Below are positions 1 through 9,742 of a DNA stretch of 64,000 nucleotides, in pieces. The position numbers were made by a program, and so were the translations under genes. Below the pieces are notes generated by a model. The model worked only from the letters and a program-made list of their open reading frames with translations. It searched no databases and was not told where the DNA came from. This DNA is from an uncultured Clostridia bacterium (GTDB taxonomy: Bacteria; Bacillota; Clostridia; TANB77; CAG-508). Each line of letters opens with the position of its first letter. Within the stretch, counting starts at the first letter, position 1. Where the stretch lies: positions 124,001 to 188,000 of the forward strand of contig CAQDYY010000001.1 of NCBI GenBank assembly GCA_948777935.1, read 5' to 3'.

Positions 1-70
1 TTATTTTAGGTTATACTACAATATATGACAAAATAAGGGAAAAGGTGAAAAGATAAAAAACCGAAACTAA

Positions 71-159
71 GATTTTGTACGCAGTAGGAACTGCTTACAA
101 AATCTAACTTCCGCCATAATTATCTTCTACGGAAATTTATGCCACTGGCATGAATTTCC
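71..159. repeat. Two adjacent hairpins downstream of tmcAL
   Basis: Two imperfect palindromes lie side by side: 71-104 (arms GATTTTGTA and TACAAAATC) and 131-159 (arms GGAAATTTATGCC and GGCATGAATTTCC). They are GC-richer than the surroundings and noncoding. They look like small dispersed repeat elements, but no second copy was seen in this window. Confidence 0.5.
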
Positions 160-160
160 T

Positions 161-197
161 AGAATATAAAAAAAGAAAGTATATTACATACTTTCTT
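161..197 (-). terminator. Intrinsic terminator of tmcAL
   Basis: The hairpin AAGAAAGTAT / ATACTTTCTT (173-182 and 188-197) overlaps the tmcAL stop codon. On the minus strand it is followed by a run of seven T. Confidence 0.8.
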
Positions 198-1455
198 ATA
201 CTATATTTACATCAGTATTTTCATATATAGTTATGACAGGTGTTGTAAAATCAAGGTTACTAAATGAGTCATAATCATAACCTAAGGTATATACATCTGT
301 TGCAAAAATATCTTTTTCTAACATAGATTTTAATGGTTTATTGTTAGATTCATCTAAAAATCTACGTGGAGAAGTAATAATATCTAGTTTTGGATTAGCA
401 TGTGAAATACCAGATAATAATTCTTTTCCTTTTTCATTAAAACCAAGAACACGTATATATGGGTCTACTTTTTGAGAATTTAGCATATCTTTTTTAGTAA
501 TTCCAAGAAGACAATAAACTAAAATTCTTTTTAATCTTGTTACTGTATATCGTTTACTCTTTACGATGCTGATAAATTCCTCAATAGTATTACAAGAGTT
601 AGCAGCATTTTTGATTAAATTTTCAAGACCTTCTGTAACATCTGGTATTTCTGCAATTTCTTCAATGGTCATTCGTCTTAAATTATAAATAATCTCTTGT
701 TCAAACTTTGATAAATCTGAAACTGTTTTTCCAGAACGTAGTTGTTCATACATAATATCAAAAGAAGTTTTTGGCATTGCTTTTCTAAGACTCCAAACGT
801 CATTTGTTAAAGCAATTTTTCTAATGGCAGTAGCACTAGCAAAACCATCGATAATTTCAGTGTCATTATAATTTACTTTATTTCGTTTAATACTAAAAGG
901 TATAATATTGCTTTTTTCTTTTTTTAAAGCCTTCAAATATTCAATTGCTAAGATATTATTAGGGCTTGACAAAATATTAGCATATTTTCTTATATCATTT
1001 AAATATATAAGAAGAGCATTTTCTCTAGCCTTTGCATATGAAAATCCTTTACCTAATTCATGGTTTAAGATAGAGACATATTCTTTTGGTTCTTCATAAA
1101 GTACAGTAGCGAATTCATTTAAAATATTTACATCACAAAGTTCGCTTCCAAAAGATAAATAGTCTACAATTTTTAAAGAATTTAATATTTTTATAGCACC
1201 ATATCCAAAATTTTCTGCACTAGATACACTATAAATAGCAGGTAACTCAATAACAAGATCAACACCATTTTGTATAGCCATTTCGGTTTTTGCCCATTTG
1301 TTAATTAGGGAAGTATCTCCACGTTGTACAAAATTACCACTCATAACAGCTACTACATAATTTGCATTAACAGCTTTTTTTGATTCGTTTAAATGATATA
1401 GGTGACCATTGTGAAAAGGGTTATATTCTGCAACAATTCCTAGTACTTTATTCAT
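196..1455 (-). CDS. tmcAL: tRNA(Met) cytidine acetate ligase
   Basis: This 419-residue protein of the TmcAL (YlbM) family activates acetate with ATP and forms N4-acetylcytidine at the wobble position of elongator tRNA-Met. The N-terminus carries the nucleotidyltransferase HIGH-type motif (HNGH at about residues 15-18) after GIVAEYNPF, and the length is normal for the family. An AGGAGG site lies just upstream of the ATG. The gene is monocistronic, divergent from rnhA, and contains no CGG codon. The family call is firm; the reaction is inferred from characterised homologues. Confidence 0.93.
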   Translation of the reverse strand: MNKVLGIVAEYNPFHNGHLYHLNESKKAVNANYVVAVMSGNFVQRGDTSLINKWAKTEMAIQNGVDLVIELPAIYSVSSAENFGYGAIKILNSLKIVDYLSFGSELCDVNILNEFATVLYEEPKEYVSILNHELGKGFSYAKARENALLIYLNDIRKYANILSSPNNILAIEYLKALKKEKSNIIPFSIKRNKVNYNDTEIIDGFASATAIRKIALTNDVWSLRKAMPKTSFDIMYEQLRSGKTVSDLSKFEQEIIYNLRRMTIEEIAEIPDVTEGLENLIKNAANSCNTIEEFISIVKSKRYTVTRLKRILVYCLLGITKKDMLNSQKVDPYIRVLGFNEKGKELLSGISHANPKLDIITSPRRFLDESNNKPLKSMLEKDIFATDVYTLGYDYDSFSNLDFTTPVITIYENTDVNIV

Positions 1456-1575
1456 AAATTTTCCTCCTAAACTTGCAATTAAAAAACAATTATTGTTATA
1501 ATATCATAAAAAGATTTTTTTTTCAAATATAATGTAAAAATTTTAAAAAAATTTAAAAAAGGAGTATTTTAATAG

Positions 1576-2010
1576 ATGGAAGAGGTTGTTATATATACTG
1601 ATGGAGCGTGTTCAGGTAATCCTGGTCCTGGCGGTTGGGGAAGTATTTTAATGTATAAAGATAATAAAAAAGAGATTTCAGGAGGAAAAAAAGATACTAC
1701 TAATAATGTAATGGAGTTAACAGCAGTAATTGAAGCATTAAAACTTCTAAAATTTAAGTGCAAAGTAAGTGTTTATAGTGATAGTGCTTATGTTGTTAAT
1801 GCATTTAACCAGAAATGGATTTATAGTTGGATGAAAAATGGTTGGAAAAATTCAAGCAAAGAACCTGTAAAAAATAAGGAATTATGGCAGGAATTATATG
1901 AACTTACTAAAGTACATGACGTTAATTTTATAAAAGTAAAAGGGCATAGTGATAATGAATATAACAATAGATGCGATGAAATGGCAAGAAATGCTATTAC
2001 TACCTTATAG
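1576..2010 (+). CDS. rnhA: Ribonuclease HI
   Basis: This 144-residue RNase HI cleaves the RNA strand of RNA-DNA hybrids. The acidic residues are in the expected order: YTDGACSGNPGPGG at the N-terminus, NVMELTAVIEAL with the glutamate, YSDSAY with the second aspartate, and GHSDNEYNNRCDEMAR at the C-terminus. AAAGGAG precedes the ATG by about 11 bases. The stop overlaps by a few bases with the convergent DUF4130 gene. The only CGG spans two codons (GGC GGT), so no shift is needed. Confidence 0.95.
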   Translation: MEEVVIYTDGACSGNPGPGGWGSILMYKDNKKEISGGKKDTTNNVMELTAVIEALKLLKFKCKVSVYSDSAYVVNAFNQKWIYSWMKNGWKNSSKEPVKNKELWQELYELTKVHDVNFIKVKGHSDNEYNNRCDEMARNAITTL

Positions 2011-2761
2011 TTTTTCTACTAAATCTTGCCAGTATTTCTTTGGCATAAATTGCATTCGTAGATGCGAATTTTTACGTTCTTTTATACCTATAGTATGGTA
2101 AAAACAATTCCATAATTCTTGATAGTATTTTTCTTCTCCGCTTATAGAAGGAAGTATTAAGTTATTTGCATCAACTATAGTATAAGTTTCTGTGTTATAT
2201 AATAAAACTATATTTCTATTTTGATCATGTATCATCAAATTTCCGTGTAGGAAAACGTCTTATAAAGTGATGAGCTAATAATTCTATTATGTTGTTATCT
2301 GGATGAATTTTGCAGTAAAATATATTTTTATCTACTTCTATAAAACGAGCAAGCCCCATTAGGCGATGGAGTTCGCCAAATACTCTTTTATGAGTTTTTT
2401 CTATTTCTAAAACAATTTCATTTGATAATAAATGATCTATCTTATTACCAATTGAAAAACCTAATAATAGATATTGTACTATTAGTAATTCTTTTTTTGG
2501 GTTATTAGATAAAAATGTATGGTATGAATTAGATAATGCATGGTAAGATATATTTTTTACGCATCCTTCTAAAATACGTTTTGCTTTTATCTCATCAGTT
2601 TTTATATAAATTGTTTCATATAGTAAATTTATACAAGAAGTATCTCTTGTAATATTACATGGAAGAGTTTTATTAATATAACTATCAAAAACAATGGTAA
2701 GTAATCCTTCAAAGCTTCCGTCATATGTGTATATTTTATTTATAAATTTCCACTTATGCAT
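2005..2761 (-). CDS. DUF4130-type DNA metabolism protein (CGG-recoded)
   Basis: This gene resembles the DUF4130 partner protein usually encoded after the linked radical-SAM DNA repair/modification protein. The biochemical role of the family is not established. In the annotated frame the protein stops at residue 178. Skipping the C of an in-frame CGG at 2245-2243 continues it as Pro-Thr-Gly-Asn-Leu-Met-Ile-His-Asp, the expected conserved end of the domain, giving 251 residues. AAGGAGG lies 10 bases before the ATG, inside the end of the upstream radical-SAM gene, so the two are probably translationally coupled. Without the shift it would be a truncated pseudogene. Confidence 0.82.
2243..2245 (-). 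other. CGG +1 recoding site in DUF4130 gene
   Basis: ACA CGG A is read as Thr then Gly173 (GGA) after a one-base forward shift. The zero frame stops six codons later. Confidence 0.85.
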
Positions 2762-4043
2762 TTTATAGAATCCTCCTTTGTAGGTAAAGTTTGGTCAAAT
2801 AAAGATAATTGAGTAGAGGTGCTAAGAAGTGGAGTAGAACGTCTTTCTGTATATAATAGATTTGTTTCAATAAAAGAAGCACTTAAATAACGGGCATGGT
2901 TATAGTATTTTCCGGCTACAGGTAATGAAATAAACAGCTCTTTTTAGTACAATGCCTAATCCTTTTAAATTTTCAAAATTTAAGTTAAAGTTTCTTCTTG
3001 CACGAATAATTCGTTTTGCAGAAATAACCCCAATACCAGGAACACGTAAAAGGGTATAGAAATCAGCTGTATTTACATCTACAGGAAAATTTTCTAAATG
3101 TCGTAATGCCCATTCACATTTGGGGTCTAATAAATTATTAAAGTTTGGGTGTGAATCATCTAGTAATTCATTTGTTTTAAAACCGTAAAATCTAATAAGC
3201 CAATCTGCTTGGTACAATCTGTTTTCGCGGAGAAGTGGAGGTGTATTAAGAGTTGGTAAAAGATTATCTTTGTTTACAGATACATATGCAGAATAATAAA
3301 CACGTTTCATGTTATATTTTTTATATAAACTTTCAGATAAACGTATAATTTTTAGGTCTGATTCTGAAGTAGCACCAACTATTAATTGAGTAGTTTGACC
3401 GTGCTGGAACAAAGGAAGATGCATATTTTGATTTTTCTTGTTTCGAAATAGCTATGTTTGTGGCTATTTGTTCCATTGGCTTCAAAATACCTGCTTTTTC
3501 TTTTTGTGGTGCAAGTAACTTTAAACTATCATTAGATGGCAGTTCTATATTAATACTCATACGGTCTACTAGAGTTCCAAGTTTATTAACTAATTCTTGG
3601 CTTGCTCCAGGAATAGTTTTTGTATGAATATATCCATTAAAATTATATTCTTTTCTAAGTATAAATATTGTTTGATAAAGAAGCTCCATAGTATAATCTG
3701 GAGATTTTATAACTGCTGAACTTAAAAATAGTCCTTCAATATAGTTACGTTTATAAAAGTTTATAGTAAGGTCAGCTACTTCACGTGGAGTAAAAGTAGC
3801 ACGAGGTACATTGTTTGTCATTCTATTAATGCAATATTTGCAATCATACATACATGCATTTGATAAAAGTATTTTAAGAAGAGAAATACACCTTCCATCA
3901 CTTGCCCAAGAATGGCAAATACCGGAAAATGCACCATTTCCAGTTCCATTATTTGAGTTTACTCTTTTACTACCACTAGAACTGCAAGAAACATCATATT
4001 TTGCAGAATCTGCCAATATTCTCAATTTATCTATAATATCCAT
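2740..4043 (-). CDS. Radical-SAM DNA repair/modification-type protein (two CGG shifts)
   Basis: This radical-SAM protein is of the type linked to DUF4130 and uracil-DNA-glycosylase-like proteins, thought to act in DNA repair or modification. The cluster motif CMYDCKYC is near residues 50-57. A C-terminal helix-hairpin-helix (VPGIGVISAKRII) suggests DNA binding. I chose the ATG at 4043 with GGAGGG upstream, rather than the TTG at 4055. Two in-frame CGG codons break the frame. Skipping C at each restores PAGQTTQLIVGAT (Gly215) and TCSGKYYNHARYLS (Gly377), giving 433 residues, normal for the family. The end overlaps the DUF4130 start by 22 bases. Confidence 0.86.
2912..2914 (-). other. CGG +1 recoding site 2 in radical-SAM gene
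   Basis: AGC CGG A is read as Ser then Gly377 (GGA). The zero frame ends four codons later; the shifted frame adds about 56 residues. Confidence 0.83.
3399..3401 (-). other. CGG +1 recoding site 1 in radical-SAM gene
   Basis: GCA CGG T is read as Ala then Gly215 (GGT), which restores the family-typical PAGQTTQLIVGA segment. Confidence 0.88.
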
Positions 4044-4142
4044 AAAACCCTCCAAACAAACATTCTAAAAAATAGTATACCACACAAACATATGTTTATG
4101 CAATAGGAAAATGAAAAAATATATAAAGCAATTATCAAGTAC

Positions 4143-4171
4143 TTGACATAAAACAAAAAAAATTGTAATAT
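4143..4171 (+). promoter_or_regulatory. Sigma-A promoter for the 4225 gene
   Basis: TTGACA (4143-4148), a 17-base spacer and TAATAT (4166-4171), about 53 bases before the ATG. Confidence 0.7.
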
Positions 4172-4224
4172 AGAGTAGTAGCAAGAATAAATTTTGTAAA
4201 AACATAAAAAAAGGAGGAAGTTGT

Positions 4225-4719
4225 ATGGACATTTTATTTTTAATTTATGGAGGTGTATTTTTAATTATAGCACTAGGTGTTATGTCAGCGGTAGCACTAA
4301 GTGTAGACGAAGAGCGGTGCAGGGAAGAAGAGGAAGAAAGAGAGAGAAAAGAACTTGAAATAACGCCAGAAGACAAAGGCGTTATAGAAGAAATACTCCA
4401 AAAGCACAAATGGGAGGAATGCTTCTCAAAGATATATAGTACATACGGAAATGTATCGCAATCACGTGAAGTGGCGGCATATATGGCTATAAAAAAAGCA
4501 GAAAGTTTTGCTATTGCCAATGGCTACGAAGTTAGTGTCATAAAAAAAATGTACTATTGGCATAATGTGGAAAATGCTATAATCTACACTGAACCAGTAT
4601 ATAAAAACGTTCGTGAGGAGGATATATATGATTGGTTTGGAAACTTTGTAGAGACTGGCAGGAGATACACTTATAAACATCATACAAATTACCAATATGG
4701 TTTTTTTATATTGGTATAG
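4225..4719 (+). CDS. Orphan membrane-anchored protein, unshifted CGG
   Basis: I do not recognise this 164-residue protein. It has an N-terminal membrane segment (about residues 3-26), then a highly charged Glu/Arg stretch and a soluble domain. A strong AAAGGAGG site precedes the ATG, and the gene has its own promoter and a perfect terminator. Its base composition is visibly richer in G+C than its neighbours (GCG, GGC and ACG codons). Codon 31 is CGG in frame (4315-4317), and here the ORF needs it read as Arg. A +1 shift would hit a stop within about 16 codons. It is therefore a likely recent acquisition and an exception to the CGG pattern. Confidence 0.65.
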   Translation: MDILFLIYGGVFLIIALGVMSAVALSVDEERCREEEEERERKELEITPEDKGVIEEILQKHKWEECFSKIYSTYGNVSQSREVAAYMAIKKAESFAIANGYEVSVIKKMYYWHNVENAIIYTEPVYKNVREEDIYDWFGNFVETGRRYTYKHHTNYQYGFFILV

Positions 4720-4728
4720 AGACCTTTA

Positions 4729-4766
4729 CCTACAAGAGAAAAGCATTTTTCTCTTGTAGGTTTTTT
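4729..4766 (+). terminator. Strong intrinsic terminator
   Basis: A perfect 14-bp stem (4729-4742 with 4747-4760), a GCAT loop, then six T. It separates the orphan gene from coaE. Confidence 0.92.
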
Positions 4767-4833
4767 CAAGTGCGATATGTTTTCTTTTTTATAAATATAT
4801 GGTATAATGCAAAAAATAATCTAAGGAGCGAAT

Positions 4834-5424
4834 ATGAAAGTAATCGGTGTTACAGGAACGTCAGGTGTTGGAAAGACTACTGTATGTGAAATATTAAATA
4901 AAAAGTTTAATGCATATATTATTGATGCAGATGAAGTTGCAAGAGAATTATCTAAAAAAGGTAATATGTATTTGCAAGTTATTGCAGAGTATTTTGGGCA
5001 AGATATTTTAGATAGTGATGGCAATTTAAAAAGAAAAGAGCTTGCATGCATTATTTATAATAATAAGGAAAAAAGAGAAGCTTTAAATAGTATTACATTT
5101 AAATTTGTTGTAGAAGAAATAAAAAGAAGAATAGACTTAGCAAAAGAAAGTAAACTAATAGTTATAGATGCAGCACTTTTATTTGAAAGTAAATTAAATG
5201 AAAATTGTGATATTGTATTAGGAATTATCGCTGATGAAACGCAAAAAGTTGAACGTATTTGCACAAGAGATAATATTACAGAAGAAATGGCAAAAAAAAG
5301 AATAGCAGTTCAAATACAAGAGGAAGAATTATTACAAAAGGCAGATTATATAATTAAAAATAAAGGAGATATTCATGTATTAGAAAAAGATATTACAATA
5401 TTATATGGAAAAATAAGTAAATAG
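4834..5424 (+). CDS. coaE: Dephospho-CoA kinase
   Basis: This 196-residue kinase performs the last step of coenzyme A synthesis, phosphorylating the 3'-hydroxyl of dephospho-CoA. The P-loop is GTSGVGKTT (residues 8-16), followed by IDADEVARE, and the length is typical. AAGGAG lies just before the ATG. The gene is followed by a long hairpin. The single CGG spans two codons (ATC GGT). Confidence 0.94.
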   Translation: MKVIGVTGTSGVGKTTVCEILNKKFNAYIIDADEVARELSKKGNMYLQVIAEYFGQDILDSDGNLKRKELACIIYNNKEKREALNSITFKFVVEEIKRRIDLAKESKLIVIDAALLFESKLNENCDIVLGIIADETQKVERICTRDNITEEMAKKRIAVQIQEEELLQKADYIIKNKGDIHVLEKDITILYGKISK

Positions 5425-5433
5425 GATTACAAT

Positions 5434-5482
5434 AATTCAAGCATGTTACAATAGTATGACATTTTTGTAACATGCTTGAATT
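5434..5482 (+). terminator. 17-bp perfect inverted repeat after coaE
   Basis: Arms AATTCAAGCATGTTACA (5434-5450) and its exact complement (5466-5482) enclose a 15-base loop with a short T run. No T tract follows the right arm, so it may be a terminator, mRNA-stabilising hairpin or operator. Confidence 0.6.
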
Positions 5483-5556
5483 GTGTCATAATTTATCATA
5501 TAATGAAATCGTATTTGGAATGGCACAAAGGATTAGAAAAGGTAAGGAGAGAGCCT

Positions 5557-6099
5557 ATGGAAACATTTGCTGAATATATATTATCAGAACATAATTATAT
5601 AAAAAAGATGGAAATTGTATACTATTTAAAGAAGAGAATAGATATTTTCTTTGATAATTCTGTTATATTTAAAACAGAACTTGCAAGAATGTTTATAGAA
5701 GATATGAAAATTAATGATATTGATAAAAATTTAGTAATAACAGCATGTTTATTATGCTCTTGCAAAAAGACTGATAATCCACAAGATTTATCAAAAATAA
5801 AGTCTTATGCAAAAGAAGGTGCAGAATATTTAGCTACTTTAGGGTTTGATAAAAGATTTTGTAAAATATGTGAAGAAGTAAATAGATATAGTGGTAGTTC
5901 TCCAAGAGAAAAAGAAAGTGATATATTAGAACTTGTAGATAATTTTGGTGGTATGTTATTAAATAGACCGGAAAGAAGAGGTTTCCCAGTAGACGAAGCC
6001 TTAATATTATTAGAACACCGTAATTTAAAAGGAAAAAATAATTATTATTTAGAAAAATTTAAAGAATTTGTATGCGTAACAGAAGATATTGCGGTTTAA
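5557..6099 (+). CDS. Degenerate HD-domain-like protein
   Basis: This 180-residue cytosolic protein has a layout resembling an HD-GYP phosphohydrolase core. It has an ITACLLCS segment where the metal-binding HDIGK would sit, then GAEYLATLGF, and a DNFGGMLLNRPERRGFPVDEALILL stretch like the usual C-terminal helix pair. The His-Asp pair itself is absent, so hydrolase activity is unlikely. I chose the ATG at 5557 (AAGGAG upstream) over an upstream ATG at 5476 that sits in the hairpin region. It is followed closely by the 6112 gene, probably in one operon. Confidence 0.6.
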   Translation: METFAEYILSEHNYIKKMEIVYYLKKRIDIFFDNSVIFKTELARMFIEDMKINDIDKNLVITACLLCSCKKTDNPQDLSKIKSYAKEGAEYLATLGFDKRFCKICEEVNRYSGSSPREKESDILELVDNFGGMLLNRPERRGFPVDEALILLEHRNLKGKNNYYLEKFKEFVCVTEDIAV

Positions 6100-6111
6100 G
6101 GAGGAAATAAA

Positions 6112-6435
6112 ATGGGTTTTGATATAGAGGGATATTCACGTCATTTATCAAAAGAAGGATTAGGAGACGAAGAACATAAAATATCAGGAGAACAAAGAAA
6201 AATAAATTTAGTAGATATAAAAGATGTGCTATCAGGTATAAAAATTGCTACTGCACAATTTGAAAAAGATATGAAAGATATATCTAAAGTTAATTTAAAA
6301 TATAAAAATAAAGAAGTACCAAATGAAAAATCAAATACTGACGAAATGGCAGATATTGTTCCGTTTATTAGAAATAATATAGAAAGTATTAACAGAAGAG
6401 AAAACCAAAGAGCATCTGGTGGAGAAGAAAGGTAA
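6112..6435 (+). CDS. Small charged hypothetical protein
   Basis: This 107-residue, lysine- and glutamate-rich soluble protein has no family I recognise. AAGGAGG is placed well before the ATG, 12 bases after the preceding stop, so it is likely co-transcribed with the degenerate HD-like protein. It has no membrane segment, cysteine motif or CGG codon. Confidence 0.7.
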   Translation: MGFDIEGYSRHLSKEGLGDEEHKISGEQRKINLVDIKDVLSGIKIATAQFEKDMKDISKVNLKYKNKEVPNEKSNTDEMADIVPFIRNNIESINRRENQRASGGEER

Positions 6436-6498
6436 GAGATACAAAAGAAGTAGGAGGATTATTTTGTAATCCTCTATAATTTTGGTTAAAAAATATAT

Positions 6499-6550
6499 GT
6501 AGGGGCACCGTTTGCGGGATAACTTCGTAGGACATGACACCACTGTGCCC
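6499..6550 (+). repeat. Dispersed palindromic repeat, family 2, copy 1
   Basis: A GC-rich element starting TGTAGGGGC and containing CATGACACCACTGTGCCC. A near-identical copy occurs at 44281-44331, and a related inverted element at 42859-42896. It is intergenic, of the REP/MITE kind common in gut Clostridia. Confidence 0.75.
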
Positions 6551-6585
6551 ATTGCTATAAAAACGCTATATAAAGGAGGAAAGAA

Positions 6586-7783
6586 ATGTACGAAGTATTT
6601 GCAGATATGCATGTTCATATAGGAAGAAGTAAATCAAACAAACCAATAAAAATAACAGCAGCAAGAAGCTTAAATTTTGAGAATATTGCAAAAGAATGTG
6701 TAGAAAGGAAAGGAATAAGTGTAGTAGGAATAATTGATTGTGCTTCTCCATATGTAATAGAAGATATTGAAGAATTTCTTAAAAATGGGGATGCTTATGA
6801 GATACTAGATGGAGGAATTATATATAAAAACAAAGTATGTATAATTTTAGGTAGTGAAATAGAAACCGCTGAAATAAATGATGAAGGAAAAACAGGCAGT
6901 GCTCATAATTTGTGCTATTTTCCAACACTAAAAGATATTAAGGGCTTTTCAAACGAAATGAGCCATCATATTAGTAACATAACGTTAAGTTCACAAAGAG
7001 CAGACATCTCAGCATATAACTTAATTGACATTGTAGAAAAGTACAATGGAATACTAATTCCAGCACATGCATTTACGCCACACAAAAGTTTTTATGGGAA
7101 TTGCACAGATAGATTATCTAAAATATTTAAAGAAAAATTTGATAAAATATTTGCAATTGAACTTGGTTTAAGTTCAGATACATTTTTAGCAGATACAATT
7201 TCAGAATTAGAAACAAAGAGCTTTCTAACTAATTCTGATGCACATTCACTACCTAAAATTGCAAGAGAATATAACAAAATGTTAATAGAAGATATTAGTT
7301 TTAAAGAATTTGTAAAAGCAGTAAAAGGACAAGAAGGAAGAAAAATTATTGCAAACTATGGGTTAGATCCAAAACTTGGAAAATACCATAGAACATATTG
7401 CGAGACATGTGAAAAAAATGTTGAAGGAATAGCACCTGTAACTTCATGTCCAGATTGTGATTCAAAAAATATAACAATGGGAGTGTTTGATAGAATTCAA
7501 ATTATTAAAGATAAAAAAGAAACTAAAAGCCCTAAAAATAGACCACCATACATATACCAAATACCACTTACATTTATTCCAGGTCTAGGAGCAAAAACAA
7601 TTGATAAGTTATTAAACCATTTTGGAACAGAAATGGACATACTACATAAGCTTTCAAAAGACGATATAGAAGCAGTAACTAATGCAAAAATTGCACATTT
7701 AATTGTACAAGCAAGAAATCGGAGGACTTATAGTACAAGCAGGCGGTGGTGGAGTATATGGAAAGGTAACAACAAAAGAATAA
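6586..7783 (+). CDS. Endonuclease Q family protein (CGG-recoded)
   Basis: This is a PHP-domain protein of the EndoQ (YqxK) family, whose archaeal members nick DNA 5' of deaminated bases. The N-terminal metal motif is DMHVHIG, HAFTPHKSFYG and NSDAHSLPK follow, then a four-cysteine zinc site (CETC and CPDC) and a C-terminal helix-hairpin-helix (PGLGAKTI). The zero frame runs into unrelated sequence after Asn378. Skipping the C of CGG at 7720 restores GGLIVQAGGGGVYGK and a stop at 7783, giving 398 residues. AAAGGAGG precedes the ATG. Confidence 0.85.
7720..7722 (+). other. CGG +1 recoding site in EndoQ-family gene
   Basis: AAT CGG A is read as Asn then Gly379 (GGA). The shifted frame gives a glycine-rich tail expected of the family. 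Confidence 0.86.
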
Positions 7784-7850
7784 ATAAAAGAACAAAAGGG
7801 GCATGAATTCAAGTGAGAGATATTTATAATACTAATATGCCCCGTATTTG

Positions 7851-7957
7851 TTCGTACGCGAAAAATTTATGAAATAAATTTTTCTGTGGAATATCTGGAA
7901 CTTCTTTTAGTTAATTAGATTTTATCTAATTAACTAAAAGAAGTTCTAAATTTCAAT
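7851..7957. repeat. Two palindromes between EndoQ-family gene and spoIIM
   Basis: First an imperfect stem around CGCGAAAAATTTAT. Then a nearly perfect inverted repeat of about 22 bp on each side (AACTTCTTTTAGTTAATTAG and its complement) around a short loop, at about 7909-7957. The second could terminate transcription in either direction or protect an mRNA end. Confidence 0.6.
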
Positions 7958-8003
7958 TTATTACATAGACATTATGTATAGAAAAACATGAGGAGGTAAC
8001 AAA

Positions 8004-8652
8004 TTGAGAAACTTAGGAAGAAAACGAGAAAATAAACTAAAAGATATTTTAATTACACATGTAAAAAGAAATTTAAGAGAATATAGTATTGTATTACTAT
8101 TATTCTTAATTGGATTAATTTTTGGGATTATTTTCATAAATAATTCTTCACAAAATCAAGTAGAAGATATAACAGGTTATTTAAACGAATTTGTTAATTC
8201 TTTAAAAGCCAATGCGCAAATAGATAAAGGGGTATTATTAAAAGATTGCCTAATTTCAAATTTCTTATTAGTACTTGCATTATGGTTTGTTGGGTCAACA
8301 GTAATTGGAATTCCTATTGTATATGGAATCATAATATATAGAGGTTTTTGCTTAGGATATACAATATCATCTATAATTGCTACACTAGGAATAGGAAAAC
8401 GGAATATTATTTGTAACAACATCAATCCTATTACAAAACATTATTTTTATTCCATGTATATTAGCATTAGCAGTAAGTGGTATAAAACTATATAAAGCAA
8501 TTGTAAAAGATAAGAAAAGAGAAACAGTAAAAATAGAAATAACAAGACATACTATTATTTCTTGCTTCTTGCTTAGTGTAATAGAATTATCAGCATTTAT
8601 AGAAGTATATGCATCATCAAATTTAATGGAAATTTGTTCCAAATATCTATAG
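8004..8652 (+). CDS. spoIIM: Stage II sporulation protein M (CGG-recoded)
   Basis: SpoIIM is a polytopic membrane protein of the engulfment complex with SpoIID and SpoIIP. The start is TTG at 8004, set by AGGAGG seven bases upstream; there is no suitable ATG. The zero frame is intact to residue 132, then ends in a non-homologous tail. Skipping C of CGG at 8400 joins LGIGK to GILFVTTSILLQ, continuing the hydrophobic segments and giving 215 residues, the usual length. It lies just upstream of xerD, a common arrangement in Clostridia. Confidence 0.87.
8400..8402 (+). other. CGG +1 recoding site in spoIIM
   Basis: AAA CGG A is read as Lys then Gly133 (GGA). Only the shifted frame keeps the transmembrane pattern. 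Confidence 0.88.
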
Positions 8653-8783
8653 TTTTAGAAAAAAATATTTAAAAAATTTCAAAAAAATCTATTTACAATT
8701 ACAATTAATTTTGATATAACATATATGCGTTATGTTAATTGTAAAAATGACATAAAATAAGAAGTTTAGGGGTAGGGTGTAAA

Positions 8784-9665
8784 ATGGAGAAACAAATCAG
8801 TAGTTTTTTAGAATTTATAAAGGATGATAAGAAATTATCAGAAAATACGTTACAATCATACAGAAGGGATATTGTACAATTTGAACAATATACAAATAAT
8901 AATAGAATTAATTATCAAAAAATAACAGATGAAGAAATGAAAAAGTATTTTGATTATTTACAAGAAACTGGTAAGAAAACATCTACTATATCAAGAAATG
9001 TAGCATCAATACGTTCTTTTTATCAGTTTTTGGTACGTAACAAAAAAGTAAAAAAAGACCCAACAGAAAAAATTCAATCTCCAAAAGTTGAAAAAAAAGT
9101 ACCAAGTATTTTAACATCATCTGAAATAGAATTATTATTAGACCAACCTAAAAATATAGATTTAAAAGGAATTCGCGATAAAGCAATGTTAGAATTTGCT
9201 TATGCAACAGGAATGAGAGTTACAGAAATTATTTCGTTAAACATAGAAGATGTGAATCTTAAAGATGGTTTAGTATCTTGCAAATATGGTTCAAGACAAA
9301 GAAATATACCACTAGGTTCATTATCTTTAAAAGCACTAGCAGATTATATTGAAAATTCTAGACCAATATTAATTAAAGATGAAAAAGTAAATGCTTTATT
9401 TGTTAATACAAATGGAAAAAGATTAACACGCCAAGGATTTTGGAAAATTGTAAAATATTATAAAGACCAAGCACATATCACAAAAGATATTACACCACAT
9501 GTACTAAGACATTCATTTGCAACACATTTATTACAAAATGGAGCAGATTTAAAATCTATTCAAATGATGCTAGGACATTCAGATATATCATCTACACAAG
9601 TATATATGCAATTTCAAGATGAAAGTATAAAAAACATATATAAACATGCTCACCCAAGAGCATAG
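8784..9665 (+). CDS. xerD: Tyrosine recombinase XerD
   Basis: This 293-residue site-specific recombinase, with XerC, resolves chromosome dimers at dif. It has an N-terminal SAM-like core-binding domain and a C-terminal catalytic domain with ATGMRVTEI (Arg I), HVLRHSFATHLL (His-x-x-Arg) and LGHSDISSTQVY (nucleophile Tyr). Its place after spoIIM matches the chromosomal housekeeping XerD of Clostridia rather than an integrase. It contains no CGG. Confidence 0.9.
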   Translation: MEKQISSFLEFIKDDKKLSENTLQSYRRDIVQFEQYTNNNRINYQKITDEEMKKYFDYLQETGKKTSTISRNVASIRSFYQFLVRNKKVKKDPTEKIQSPKVEKKVPSILTSSEIELLLDQPKNIDLKGIRDKAMLEFAYATGMRVTEIISLNIEDVNLKDGLVSCKYGSRQRNIPLGSLSLKALADYIENSRPILIKDEKVNALFVNTNGKRLTRQGFWKIVKYYKDQAHITKDITPHVLRHSFATHLLQNGADLKSIQMMLGHSDISSTQVYMQFQDESIKNIYKHAHPRA

Positions 9666-9672
9666 ATTATAA

Positions 9673-9708
9673 AATAAGAGTAAAAAATATTTACTCTTAT
9701 TTTTATTT
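9673..9708 (+). terminator. Terminator after xerD
   Basis: A 12-bp stem AATAAGAGTAAA / TTTACTCTTATT followed by a T-rich tract. Confidence 0.85.
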
Positions 9709-9742
9709 TTGATATAATGCGTTTGGAGGTAACAAAATATAC

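Noticed and set aside
8784..9665. XerD-type gene as an integrase of a second mobile element
   Set aside because: It sits after spoIIM in a conserved chromosomal order with core genes on both sides and has no accessory cargo.
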